This document shows, in pieces, positions 1-13,307 of a DNA stretch of 64,000 bases. Under the pieces are notes generated by a model that made no database searches, was not told where the DNA came from, and was given only the letters and a program-made list of their open reading frames with translations. The stretch is from NCBI GenBank assembly GCA_040954595.2, contig CM082584.2, positions 10,540,001 to 10,604,000 of the forward strand, read 5' to 3'. The stretch comes from Balanoglossus misakiensis. Taxonomy: Eukaryota > Hemichordata. Every line of letters starts with the position of its first letter. The first letter of the stretch is position 1. The position numbers and the translations under genes are program-made.

Positions 1-842
1 TTGAGATTCCGCAAAGTCGAAAAATTCTCATTTTTGGATGATTTTCATGAGCTATAACCCATGATTTTTTCGAAAATCGGCCAAATTTTGAAATTCCGCA
101 AAGTCGAAAAATTCTCATTTTTGGATGATTTTCATGAGCTATAACCCATGATTTTTTTCAAAAATCGGCCAAATTTTCAAATTCCGCAAAGTCGAAAAAT
201 TCTCATTTTTGGATGATTTTCATGAGCTATAACCCATGATATTTACAAAAATCGGCCAAATTTTGAAATTCCGCAAAGTCGAAAAATTCTCATTTTTGGA
301 TGATTTTCATGAGCTATAACCCATGATTTTTTCAAAAATCGGCCAAATTTTGAAATTCCGCAAAGTCGAAAAATTCTCATTTTTGGATGATTTTCATGAG
401 CTATAACCCATGATTTTTTCAAATATCGGCCAAATTTTGAAATTCCGCAAAGTCGAAAAATTCTCATTTTTGGATGATTTTCATGAGCTATAACCCATGA
501 TTTTTTCAAAAATCAGCCAAATTTTGAAATTCCGCAAAGTCGAAAAATTCTCATTTTTGGATGATTTTCATGAGCTATAACCCATGATTTTTTCAAAAAT
601 CGGCCAAATTTTGACATTCCGCAAAGTCGAAAAATTCTCATTTTTGGATGATTTTCATAAGCTATAACCCATGATTTTTTCGAAAATCGGCCAAATTTTG
701 AAATTCCGCAAAGTCGAAAAATTCTCATTTTTGGATGATTTTCATGAGCTATAACCCATGATTTTTTCGAAAATTGGCCAAATTTTGCAATTCCGCAAAG
801 TCGAAAAATTCTCATTTTTGGATGATTTTCCTGAGCTATAAC
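1..842 (+). repeat. Subtype B satellite block 1
   Basis: Roughly ten consecutive subtype B units fill the left edge. They differ from subtype A by CCATGA instead of CCATGG, AATCGGCC instead of AATGACC, GAAATTCCGC instead of CAAAATTCGC, and TTCTCATTTTTGGATGA where subtype A has its 19-bp dyad. The unit length is still 87 bp. The block continues off the left edge. Confidence 0.9.
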
Positions 843-1047
843 CCATGGTTTTTTCAAAAAATGACCAAATTTTGAAAATTCGCAAATTCGAAAAATCGTC
901 GATTTTTCAACATTTTCCTGAGCTATAACCCATGGTTTTTTCAAAAAATGACCAAATTTTCAAAATTCGCAAAGTCGAAAAATCGTCGATTTTCCAACAT
1001 TTTCCTGAGCTATAACCCATGGTTTTTTCAAAAAATGACCAAATTTT

Positions 1048-1352
1048 GAAATTCCGCAAAGTCGAAAAATTCTCATTTTTGGATGATTTTCGTGAGCTAT
1101 AACCCATGATTTTTTCAAAAATCGGCCAAATTTTGAAATTCCGCAAAGTCGAAAAATTCTCATTTTTGGATGATTTTCGTGAGCTATAACCCATGATTTT
1201 TTCAAAAATCGGCCAAATTTTGAAATTCCGCAAAGTCGAATAATTCTCATTTTTGGATGTATTTCTTGAGCTATAACCCATGATTTTTTCAAAAATCGGC
1301 CAAATTTTGAAATTCCGCAAAGTCGAAAAATTCTCATTTTTGGATGATTTTC
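1048..1352 (+). repeat. Subtype B satellite block 2
   Basis: This is a short run of subtype B units flanked by subtype A. It begins inside a hybrid unit whose first half is A-like (CCATGG, AATGACC) and second half B-like, and it ends in a hybrid with the A-type tail CCTGAGC. One unit carries the variant GGATGTATTTCTTGAGC. Confidence 0.85.
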
Positions 1353-2269
1353 CTGAGCTATAACCCATGGTTTTTTCAAAAAATGACCAAATTTTGCAAA
1401 TTCGCAAATTCGAAAAATCGTCGATTTTTCAACATTTTCCTGAGCTATAACCCATGGTTTTTTCAAAAAATGACCAAATTTTCAAAATTCGCAAAGTCGA
1501 AAAATCGTCGATTTTTCAACATTTTCCTGAGCTATAACCCATGGTTTTTTCAAAAAATGACCAAATTTTCAAAATTCGCAAAGTCGAAAAATCGTCGATT
1601 TTTCAACATTTTCCTGAGCTATAACCCATGGTTTTTTCAAAAAATGACCAAATTTTCAAAATTCGCAAAGTCGAAAAATCGTCGATTTTTCAACATTTTC
1701 CTGAGCTATAACCCATGGTTTTTTCAAAAAATGACAAAATTTTCAAAATTCGCAAAGTCGAAAAATCGTCGATTTTTCAACATTTTCCTGAGCTATAACC
1801 CATGGTTTTTTCAAAAAATGACCAAATTTTTTGAAAATTCGCAAATTCGAAAAATCGTCGATTTTTCAACATTTTCCTGAGCTATAACCCATGGTTTTTT
1901 CAAAAAATGACCAAATTTTGAAATTCCGCAAAGTCGAAAAATCGTCGATTTTTCAACATTTTCCTGAGCTATAACCCATGGTTTTTTCAAAAAATGACCA
2001 AATTTTCAAAATTCGCAAAGTCGAAAAATCGTCGATTTTTCAACATTTTCCTGAGCTATAACCCATGGTTTTTTCAAAAAATGACCAAATTTTTTGAAAA
2101 TTCGCAAATTCGAAAAATCGTCGATTTTTCAACATTTTCCTGAGCTATAACCCATGGTTTTTTCAAAAAATGACCAAATTTTGAAAATTCGCAAAGTCGA
2201 AAAATCGTCGATTTTTCAACATTTTCCTGAGCTATAACCCATGGTTTTTTCAAAAAATGACCAAATTTT

Positions 2270-2487
2270 GAAATTCCGCAAAGTCGAAAAATTCTCATTT
2301 TTGGATGATTTTCGTGAGCTATAACCCATGATTTTTTCAAAAATCGGCCAAATTTTGAAATTCCGCAAAGTCGAAAAATTCTCATTTTTGGATGACTTTC
2401 GTGAGCTATAACCCATGATTTTTTCAAAAATCGGCTAAATTTTGAAATTCCGCAAAGTCGAAAAATTCTCATTTTTGGATGATTTTC
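2270..2487 (+). repeat. Subtype B satellite block 3
   Basis: This subtype B run between subtype A units includes the private variants GGATGACTTTCGTGAGC and ATCGGCTAAATTT. Both private variants recur in block 6 at an offset of 4,703 bp, marking a higher-order duplication. Confidence 0.85.
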
Positions 2488-2791
2488 CTGAGCTATAACC
2501 CATGGTTTTTTCAAAAAATGACCAAATTTTGCAAATTCGCAAATTCGAAAAATCGTCGATTTTTCAACATTTTCCTGAGCTATAACCCATGGTTTTTTCA
2601 AAAAATGACCAAATTTTCAAAATTCGCAAAGTCGAAAAATCGTCGATTTTTCAACATTTTCCTGAGCTATAACCCATGGTTTTTTCAAAAAATGACCAAA
2701 TTTTCAAAATTCGCAAAGTCGAAAAATCGTCGATTTTTCAACATTTTCCTGAGCTATAACCCATGGTTTTTTCAAAAAATGACCAAATTTT

Positions 2792-3097
2792 GAAATTCCG
2801 CAAAGTCGAAAAATTCTCATTTTTGGATGATTTTCGTGAGCTATAACCCATGATTTTTTCAAAAATCGGCCAAATTTTGAAATTCCGCAAAGTCGAAAAA
2901 TTCTCATTTTTGGATGATTTTCGTGAGCTATAACCCATGATTTTTTCAAAAATCGGCCAAATTTTGAAATTCCGCAAAGTCGAAAAATTCTCATTTTTGG
3001 ATGTATTTCTTGAGCTATAACCCATGATTTTTTCAAAAATCGGCCAAATTTTGAAATTCCGCAAAGTCGAAAAATTCTCATTTTTGGATGAATTTCC
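2792..3097 (+). repeat. Subtype B satellite block 4
   Basis: This subtype B run includes the GGATGTATTTCTTGAGC variant and ends with GGATGAATTTCCTGAGC. It is the first of three related copies (blocks 4, 7 and 8). Confidence 0.85.
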
Positions 3098-4588
3098 TGA
3101 GCTATAACCCATGGTTTTTTCAAAAAATGACCAAATTTTCAAAATTCGCAAAGTCGAAAAATCGTCGATTTTTCAACATTTTCCTGAGCTATAACCCATG
3201 GTTTTTTCAAAAAATGACCAAATTTTGAAAATTCCCAAAGTCGAAAAATCGTCGATTTTTCAACATTTTCCTGAGCTATAACCCATGGTTTTTTCAAAAA
3301 ATGACCAAATTTTCAAAATTCGCAAAGTCGAAAAATCGTCGATTTTTCAACATTTTCCTGAGCTATAACCCATGGTTTTTTCAAAAAATGACCAAATTTT
3401 CAAAATTCGCAAAGTCGAAAAATCGTCGATTTTTCAACATTTTCCTGAGCTATAACCCATGGTTTTTTCAAAAAATGACCAAATTTTCAAAATTCGCAAA
3501 GTCGAAAAATCGTCGATTTTTCAACATTTTCCTGAGCTATAACCCATGGTTTTTTCAAAAAATGACCAAATTTTCAAAATTCGCAAAGTCGAAAAATCGT
3601 CGATTTTTCAACATTTTCCTGAGCTATAACCCATGGTTTTTTCAAAAAATGACCAAATTTTGAAAATTCGCAAAGTCGAAAAATCGTCGATTTTTCAACA
3701 TTTTCCTGAGCTATAACCCATGGTTTTTTCAAAAAATGACCAAATTTTCAAAATTCGCAAAGTCGAAAAATCGTCGATTTTTCAACATTTTCCTGAGCTA
3801 TAACCCATGGTTTTTTCAAAAAATGACCAAATTTTCAAAATTCGCAAAGTCGAAAAATCGTCGATTTTTCAACATTTTCCTGAGCTATAACCCATGGTTT
3901 TTTCAAAAAATGACCAAATTTTCAAAATTCGCAAAGTCGAAAAATCGTCGATTTTTCAACATTTTCCTGAGCTATAACCCATGGTTTTTTCAAAAAATGA
4001 CCAAATTTTCAAAATTCGCAAAGTCGAAAAATCGTCGATTTTTCAACATTTTCCTGAGCTATAACCCATGGTTTTTTCAAAAAATGACCAAATTTTCAAA
4101 ATTCGCAAAGTCGAAAAATAGTCGATTTTTCAACATTTTCCTGAGCTATAACCCATGGTTTTTTCAAAAAATGACCAAATTTTCAAAATTCGCAAAGTCG
4201 AAAAATCGTCGATTTTTCAACATTTTCCTGAGCTATAACCCATGGTTTTTTCAAAAAATGACCAAATTTTCAAAATTCGCAAAGTCGAAAAATCGTCGAT
4301 TTTTCAACATTTTCCTGAGCTATAACCCATGGTTTTTTTCAAAAAATGACCAAATTTTCAAAATTCGCAAAGTCGAAAAATCGTCGATTTTTCAACATTT
4401 TCCTGAGCTATAACCCATGGTTTTTTCAAAAAATGACCAAATTTTCAAAATTCGCAAAGTCGGAAAATCGTCGATTTTTCAACATTTTCCTGAGCTATAA
4501 CCCATGGTTTTTTCAAAAAATGACCAAATTTTGAAAATTCGCAAAGTCGAAAAATCGTCGATTTTTCAACATTTTCCTGAGCTATAAC

Positions 4589-4923
4589 CCATGATTTTTT
4601 CAAAAATCAGCCAAATTTTGAAATTCCGCAAAGTCGAAAAATTCTCATTTTTGGATGATTTTCATGAGCTATAACCCATGATTTTTTCAAAAATCGGCCA
4701 AATTTTGACATTCCGCAAAGTCGAAAAATTCTCATTTTTGGATGATTTTCATAAGCTATAACCCATGATTTTTTCGAAAATCGGCCAAATTTTGAAATTC
4801 CGCAAAGTCGAAAAATTCTCATTTTTGGATGATTTTCATGAGCTATAACCCATGATTTTTTCGAAAATTGGCCAAATTTTGCAATTCCGCAAAGTCGAAA
4901 AATTCTCATTTTTGGATGATTTT
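4589..4923 (+). repeat. Subtype B satellite block 5
   Basis: This subtype B run starts abruptly at a CCATGA following a normal subtype A tail. It carries the same ordered variants as 496-840: AATCAGCC, then TTTTGACATTCC, TTCATAAGC, and TTTGCAATTCC. It is therefore a second copy of the right end of block 1, inserted into subtype A. Confidence 0.85.
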
Positions 4924-6972
4924 CCTGAGCTATAACCCATGGTTTTTTCAAAAAATGACCAAATTTTGAAAATTCGCAAATTCGAAAAATCGTCGATTTT
5001 TCAACATTTTCCTGAGCTATAACCCATGGTTTTTTCAAAAAATGACCAAATTTTCAAAATTCGCAAAGTCGAAAAATCGTCGATTTTTCAACATTTTCCT
5101 GAGCTATAACCCATGGTTTTTTCAAAAAATGACCAAATTTTCAAAATTCGCAAAGTCGAAAAATCGTCGATTTTTCAACATTTTCCTGAGCTATAACCCA
5201 TGGTTTTTTCAAAAAATGACCAAATTTTCAAAATTCGCAAAGTCGAAAAATCGTCGATTTTTCAACATTTTCCTGAGCTATAACCCATGGTTTTTTCAAA
5301 AAATGACCAAATTTTCAAAATTCGCAAAGTCGAAAAATCGTCGATTTTTCAACATTTTCCTGAGCTATAACCCATGGTTTTTTCAAAAAATGACCAAATT
5401 TTCAAAATTCGCAAAGTCGAAAAATCGTCGATTTTTCAACATTTTCCTGAGCTATAACCCATGGTTTTTTCAAAAAATGACCAAATTTTCAAAATTCGCA
5501 AAGTCGAAAAATCATCGATTTTTCAACATTTTCCTGAGCTATAACCCATGGTTTTTTCAAAAAATGACCAAATTTTCAAAATTCGCAAAGTCGAAAAATC
5601 GTCGATTTTTCAACATTTTCCTGAGCTATAACCCATGGTTTTTTCAAAAAATGACCAAATTTTCAAAATTCGCAAAGTCGAAAAATCGTCGATTTTTCAA
5701 CATTTTCCTGAGCTATAACCCATGGTTTTTTCAAAAAATGACCAAATTTTCAAAATTCGCAAAGTCGAAAAATCGTCGATTTTTCAACATTTTCCTGAGC
5801 TATAACCCATGGTTTTTTCAAAAAATGACCAAATTTTCAAAATTCGCAAAGTCGAAAAATCGTCGATTTTTCAACATTTTCCTGAGCTATAACCCATGGT
5901 TTTTTCAAAAAATGACCAAATTTTCAAAATTCGCAAAGTCGAAAAATCGTCGATTTTTCAACATTTTCCTGAGCTATAACCCATGGTTTTTTCAAAAAAT
6001 GACCAAATTTTCAAAATTCGCAAAGTCGAAAAATCATCGATTTTTCAACATTTTCCTGAGCTATAACCCATGGTTTTTTCAAAAAATGACCAAATTTTCA
6101 AAATTCGCAAAGTCGAAAAATCGTCGATTTTTCAACATTTTCCTGAGCTATAACCCATGGTTTTTTCAAAAAATGACCAAATTTCCAAAATTCGCAAAGT
6201 CGAAAAATCGTCGATTTTTCAACATTTTCCTGAGCTATAACCCATGGTTTTTTCAAAAAATGACCAAATTTTCAAAATTCGCAAAGTCGAAAAATCGTCG
6301 ATTTTTCAACATTTTCCTGAGCTATAACCCATGGTTTTTTCAAAAAATGACCAAATTTTCAAAATTCGCAAAGTCGAAAAATCGTCGATTTTTCAACATT
6401 TTCCTGAGCTATAACCCATGGTTTTTTCAAAAAATGACAAAATTTTCAAAATTCGCAAAGTCGAAAAATCGTCGATTTTTCAACATTTTCCTGAGCTATA
6501 ACCCATGGTTTTTTCAAAAAATGACCAAATTTTTTGAAAATTCGCAAATTCGAAAAATCGTCGATTTTTCAACATTTTCCTGAGCTATAACCCATGGTTT
6601 TTTCAAAAAATGACCAAATTTTGAAATTCCGCAAAGTCGAAAAATCGTCGATTTTTCAACATTTTCCTGAGCTATAACCCATGGTTTTTTCAAAAAATGA
6701 CCAAATTTTCAAAATTCGCAAAGTCGAAAAATCGTCGATTTTTCAACATTTTCCTGAGCTATAACCCATGGTTTTTTCAAAAAATGACCAAATTTTTTGA
6801 AAATTCGCAAATTCGAAAAATCGTCGATTTTTCAACATTTTCCTGAGCTATAACCCATGGTTTTTTCAAAAAATGACCAAATTTTGAAAATTCGCAAAGT
6901 CGAAAAATCGTCGATTTTTCAACATTTTCCTGAGCTATAACCCATGGTTTTTTCAAAAAATGACCAAATTTT

Positions 6973-7190
6973 GAAATTCCGCAAAGTCGAAAAATTCTCA
7001 TTTTTGGATGATTTTCGTGAGCTATAACCCATGATTTTTTCAAAAATCGGCCAAATTTTGAAATTCCGCAAAGTCGAAAAATTCTCATTTTTGGATGACT
7101 TTCGTGAGCTATAACCCATGATTTTTTCAAAAATCGGCTAAATTTTGAAATTCCGCAAAGTCGAAAAATTCTCATTTTTGGATGATTTTC
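6973..7190 (+). repeat. Subtype B satellite block 6
   Basis: This block copies block 3 with the same private variants (GACTTTCGTGAGC and ATCGGCTAAATTT), offset by 4,703 bp. Confidence 0.85.
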
Positions 7191-7494
7191 CTGAGCTATA
7201 ACCCATGGTTTTTTCAAAAAATGACCAAATTTTGCAAATTCGCAAATTCGAAAAATCGTCGATTTTTCAACATTTTCCTGAGCTATAACCCATGGTTTTT
7301 TCAAAAAATGACCAAATTTTCAAAATTCGCAAAGTCGAAAAATCGTCGATTTTTCAACATTTTCCTGAGCTATAACCCATGGTTTTTTCAAAAAATGACC
7401 AAATTTTCAAAATTCGCAAAGTCGAAAAATCGTCGATTTTTCAACATTTTCCTGAGCTATAACCCATGGTTTTTTCAAAAAATGACCAAATTTT

Positions 7495-7800
7495 GAAATT
7501 CCGCAAAGTCGAAAAATTCTCATTTTTGGATGATTTTCGTGAGCTATAACCCATGATTTTTTCAAAAATCGGCCAAATTTTGAAATTCCGCAAAGTCGAA
7601 AAATTCTCATTTTTGGATGATTTTCGTGAGCTATAACCCATGATTTTTTCAAAAATCGGCCAAATTTTGAAATTCCGCAAAGTCGAAAAATTCTCATTTT
7701 TGGATGTATTTCTTGAGCTATAACCCATGATTTTTTCAAAAATCGGCCAAATTTTGAAATTCCGCAAAGTCGAAAAATTCTCATTTTTGGATGAATTTCA
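7495..7800 (+). repeat. Subtype B satellite block 7
   Basis: This block copies block 4 at +4,703 bp. It differs by ending GAATTTCATGAGC instead of GAATTTCCTGAGC. That difference is shared with block 8, so block 8 derives from this copy or the reverse. Confidence 0.85.
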
Positions 7801-9060
7801 TGAGCTATAACCCATGGTTTTTTCAAAAAATGACCAAATTTTCAAAATTCGCAAAGTCGAAAAATCGTCGATTTTTCAACATTTTCCTGAGCTATAACCC
7901 ATGGTTTTTTCAAAAAATGACCAAATTTTGAAAATTCCCAAAGTCGAAAAATCGTCGATTTTTCAACATTTTCCTGAGCTATAACCCATGGTTTTTTCAA
8001 AAAATGACCAAATTTTCAAAATTCGCAAAGTCGAAAAATCGTCGATTTTTCAACATTTTCCTGAGCTATAACCCATGGTTTTTTCAAAAAATGACCAAAT
8101 TTTCAAAATTCGCAAAGTCGAAAAATCGTCGATTTTTCAACATTTTCCTGAGCTATAACCCATGGTTTTTTCAAAAAATGACCAAATTTTCAAAATTCGC
8201 AAAGTCGAAAAATCGTCGATTTTTCAACATTTTCCTGAGCTATAACCCATGGTTTTTTCAAAAAATGACCAAATTTTCAAAATTCGCAAAGTCGAAAAAT
8301 CGTCGATTTTTCAACATTTTCCTGAGCTATAACCCATGGTTTTTTCAAAAAATGACCAAATTTTCAAAATTCGCAAAGTCGAAAAATCGTCGATTTTTCA
8401 ACATTTTCCTGAGCTATAACCCATGGTTTTTTCAAAAAATGACCAAATTTTCAAAATTCGCAAAGTCGAAAAATCGTCGATTTTTCAACATTTTCCTGAG
8501 CTATAACCCATGGTTTTTTCAAAAAATGACCAAATTTTCAAAATTCGCAAAGTCGAAAAATCGTCGATTTTTCAACATTTTCCTGAGCTATAACCCATGG
8601 TTTTTTCAAAAAATGACCAAATTTTCAAAATTCGCAAAGTCGAAAAATCGTCGATTTTTCAACATTTTCCTGAGCTATAACCCATGGTTTTTTCAAAAAA
8701 TGACCAAATTTTCAAAATTCGCAAAGTCGAAAAATCGTCGATTTTTCAACATTTTCCTGAGCTATAACCCATGGTTTTTTCAAAAAATGACCAAATTTTC
8801 AAAATTCGCAAAGTCGAAAAATCGTCGATTTTTCAACATTTTCCTGAGCTATAACCCATGGTTTTTTCAAAAAATGACCAAATTTTCAAAATTCGCAAAG
8901 TCGAAAAATAGTCGATTTTTCAACATTTTCCTGAGCTATAACCCATGGTTTTTTCAAAAAATGACCAAATTTTCAAAATTCGCAAAGTCGAAAAATCGTC
9001 GATTTTTCAACATTTTCCTGAGCTATAACCCATGGTTTTTTCAAAAAATGACCAAATTTT

Positions 9061-9366
9061 GAAATTCCGCAAAGTCGAAAAATTCTCATTTTTGGATGAT
9101 TTTCGTGAGCTATAACCCATGATTTTTTCAAAAATCGGCCAAATTTTGAAATTCCGCAAAGTCGAAAAATTCTCATTTTTGGATGATTTTCGTGAGCTAT
9201 AACCCATGATTTTTTCAAAAATCGGCCAAATTTTGAAATTCCGCAAAGTCGAAAAATTCTCATTTTTGGATGTATTTCTTGAGCTATAACCCATGATTTT
9301 TTCAAAAATCGGCCAAATTTTGAAATTCCGCAAAGTCGAAAAATTCTCATTTTTGGATGAATTTCA
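9061..9366 (+). repeat. Subtype B satellite block 8
   Basis: This is a copy of block 7 at exactly +1,566 bp (18 units), with the shared GAATTTCATGAGC ending. It is the last subtype B block in the window. Confidence 0.85.
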
Positions 9367-12105
9367 TGAGCTATAACCCATGGTTTTTTCAAAAAATGAC
9401 CAAATTTTCAAAATTCGCAAAGTCGAAAAATCGTCGATTTTTCAACATTTTCCTGAGCTATAACCCATGGTTTTTTCAAAAAATGACCAAATTTTGAAAA
9501 TTCCCAAAGTCGAAAAATCGTCGATTTTTCAACATTTTCCTGAGCTATAACCCATGGTTTTTTCAAAAAATGACCAAATTTTCAAAATTCGCAAAGTCGA
9601 AAAATCGTCGATTTTTCAACATTTTCCTGAGCTATAACCCATGGTTTTTTCAAAAAATGACCAAATTTTCAAAATTCGCAAAGTCGAAAAATCGTCGATT
9701 TTTCAACATTTTCCTGAGCTATAACCCATGGTTTTTTCAAAAAATGACCAAATTTTCAAAATTCGCAAAGTCGAAAAATCGTCGATTTTTCAACATTTTC
9801 CTGAGCTATAACCCATGGTTTTTTCAAAAAATGACCAAATTTTCAAAATTCGCAAAGTCGAAAAATCGTCGATTTTTCAACATTTTCCTGAGCTATAACC
9901 CATGGTTTTTTCAAAAAATGACCAAATTTTCAAAATTCGCAAAGTCGAAAAATCGTCGATTTTTCAACATTTTCCTGAGCTATAACCCATGGTTTTTTCA
10001 AAAAATGACCAAATTTTCAAAATTCGCAAAGTCGAAAAATCGTCGATTTTTCAACATTTTCCTGAGCTATAACCCATGGTTTTTTCAAAAAATGACCAAA
10101 TTTTCAAAATTCGCAAAGTCGAAAAATCGTCGATTTTTCAACATTTTCCTGAGCTATAACCCATGGTTTTTTCAAAAAATGACCAAATTTTCAAAATTCG
10201 CAAAGTCGAAAAATCGTCGATTTTTCAACATTTTCCTGAGCTATAACCCATGGTTTTTTCAAAAAATGACCAAATTTTCAAAATTCGCAAAGTCGAAAAA
10301 TCGTCGATTTTTCAACATTTTCCTGAGCTATAACCCATGGTTTTTTCAAAAAATGACCAAATTTTCAAAATTCGCAAAGTCGAAAAATCGTCGATTTTTC
10401 AACATTTTCCTGAGCTATAACCCATGGTTTTTTCAAAAAATGACCAAATTTTCAAAATTCGCAAAGTCGAAAAATAGTCGATTTTTCAACATTTTCCTGA
10501 GCTATAACCCATGGTTTTTTCAAAAAATGACCAAATTTTCAAAATTCGCAAAGTCGAAAAATCGTCGATTTTTCAACATTTTCCTGAGCTATAACCCATG
10601 GTTTTTTCAAAAAATGACCAAATTTTCAAAATTCGCAAAGTCGAAAAATCGTCGATTTTTCAACATTTTCCTGAGCTATAACCCATGGTTTTTTCAAAAA
10701 ATGACCAAATTTTCAAAATTCGCAAAGTCGAAAAATCGTCGATTTTTCAACATTTTCCTGAGCTATAACCCATGGTTTTTTTCAAAAAATGACCAAATTT
10801 TCAAAATTCGCAAAGTCGAAAAATCGTCGATTTTTCAACATTTTCCTGAGCTATAACCCATGGTTTTTTCAAAAAATGACCAAATTTTCAAAATTCGCAA
10901 AGTCGGAAAATCGTCGATTTTTCAACATTTTCCTGAGCTATAACCCATGGTTTTTTCAAAAAATGACCAAATTTTGAAAATTCGCAAAGTCGAAAAATCG
11001 TCGATTTTTCAACATTTTCCTGAGCTATAACCCATGGTTTTTTCAAAAAATGACCAAATTTTGAAAATTCTGAAAGTCGAAAAATCGTCGATTTTTCAAC
11101 ATTTTCCTGAGCTATAACCCATGGTTTTTTCAAAAAATGACCAAATTTTCAAAATTCGCAAAGTCGAAAAATCGTCGATTTTTCAACATTTTCCTGAGCT
11201 ATAACCCATGGTTTTTTCAAAAAATGACCAAATTTTCAAAATTCGCAAAGTCGAAAAATCGTCGATTTTTCAACATTTTCCTGAGCTATAACCCATGGTT
11301 TTTTCAAAAAATGACCAAATTTTCAAAATTCGCAAAGTCGAAAAATCGTCGATTTTTCAACATTTTCCTGAGCTATAACCCATGGTTTTTTCAAAAAATG
11401 ACCAAATTTTCAAAATTCGCAAAGTCGAAAAATCGTCGATTTTTCAACATTTTCCTGAGCTATAACCCATGGTTTTTTCAAAAAATGACCAAATTTTCAA
11501 AATTCGCAAAGTCGAAAAATCATCGATTTTTCAACATTTTCCTGAGCTATAACCCATGGTTTTTTCAAAAAATGACCAAATTTTCAAAATTCGCAAAGTC
11601 GAAAAATCGTCGATTTTTCAACATTTTCCTGAGCTATAACCCATGGTTTTTTCAAAAAATGACCAAATTTTCAAAATTCGCAAAGTCGAAAAATCGTCGA
11701 TTTTTCAACATTTTCCTGAGCTATAACCCATGGTTTTTTCAAAAAATGACCAAATTTTCAAAATTCGCAAAGTCGAAAAATCGTCGATTTTTCAACATTT
11801 TCCTGAGCTATAACCCATGGTTTTTTCAAAAAATGACCAAATTTTCAAAATTCGCAAAGTCGAAAAATCGTCGATTTTTCAACATTTTCCTGAGCTATAA
11901 CCCATGGTTTTTTCAAAAAATGACCAAATTTTCAAAATTCGCAAAGTCGAAAAATCGTCGATTTTTCAACATTTTCCTGAGCTATAACCCATGGTTTTTT
12001 CAAAAAATGACCAAATTTTCAAAATTCGCAAAGTCGAAAAATCATCGATTTTTCAACATTTTCCTGAGCTATAACCCATGGTTTTTTCAAAAAATGACCA
12101 AATTT

Positions 12106-13307
12106 TCAAAATTCGCAAAGTCGAAAAATCGTCGATTTTTCAACATTTTCCTGAGCTATAACCCATGGTTTTTTCAAAAAATGACCAAATTTCCAAAATT
12201 CGCAAAGTCGGAAAATCGTCGATTTTTCAACATTTTCCTGAGCTATAACCCATGGTTTTTTCAAAAAATGACCAAATTTCCAAAATTCGCAAAGTCGGAA
12301 AATCGTCGATTTTTCAACATTTTCCTGAGCTATAACCCATGGTTTTTTCAAAAAATGACCAAATTTTCAAAATTCGCAAAGTCGAAAAATCGTCGATTTT
12401 TCAACATTTTCCTGAGCTATAACCCATGGTTTTTTCAAAAAATGACCAAATTTTCAAAATTCGCAAAGTCGAAAAATCGTCGATTTTTCAACATTTTCCT
12501 GAGCTATAACCCATGGTTTTTTTCAAAAAATGACCAAATTTTCAAAATTCGCAAAGTCGAAAAATCGTCGATTTTTCAACATTTTCCTGAGCTATAACCC
12601 ATGGTTTTTTCAAAAAATGACCAAATTTTCAAAATTCGCAAAGTCGAAAAATCGTCGATTTTTCAACATTTTCCTGAGCTATAACCCATGGTTTTTTCAA
12701 AAATGACCAAATTTTCAAAATTCGCAAAGTCGAAAAATCGTCGATTTTTCAACATTTTCCTGAGCTATAACCCATGGTTTTTTCAAAAAATGACCAAATT
12801 TTCAAAATTCGCAAAGTCGAAAAATCGTCGATTTTTCAACATTTTCCTGAGCTATAACCCATGGTTTTTTCAAAAAATGACCAAATTTTCAAAATTCGCA
12901 AAGTCGAAAAATCGTCGATTTTTCAACATTTTCCTGAGCTATAACCCATGGTTTTTTCAAAAAATGACCAAATTTTCAAAATTCGCAAAGTCGAAAAATC
13001 GTCGATTTTCAACATTTTCCTGAGCTATAACCCATGGTTTTTTCAAAAAATGACCAAATTTTCAAAATTCGCAAAGTCGAAAAATCGTCGATTTTTCAAC
13101 ATTTTCCTGAGCTATAACCCATGGTTTTTTCAAAAAATGACCAAATTTCCAAAATTCGCAAAGTCGGAAAATCGTCGATTTTTCAACATTTTCCTGAGCT
13201 ATAACCCATGGTTTTTTCAAAAAATGACCAAATTTCCAAAATTCGCAAAGTCGGAAAATCGTCGATTTTTCAACATTTTCCTGAGCTATAACCCATGGTT
13301 TTTTCAA
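12106..13307 (+). repeat. Duplicated 11-unit segment
   Basis: A pair of adjacent units with two linked changes (AATTTCCAAAATTCG plus GTCGGAAAATCG) occurs near 12,180-12,310 and again near 13,140-13,265. The offset is about 956 bp, which is 11 units minus one base. The lost base matches a shortened A run near 12,697. This indicates a segmental copy within the forward arm. Confidence 0.75.

Larger units (their letters stand above)
7345..10476 (+). repeat. 1,566-bp tandem duplication (2 x 18 units)
   Basis: Rare markers recur at exactly 1,566 bp: subtype B block 7 and block 8, the ATTCCCAAAG variant (7,934 and 9,500), and the AAATAGTCG variant (8,901 and 10,467). The copies are adjacent, so this is a tandem duplication of an 18-unit segment. 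Outer limits are approximate, since flanking subtype A units are nearly identical. Confidence 0.85.
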
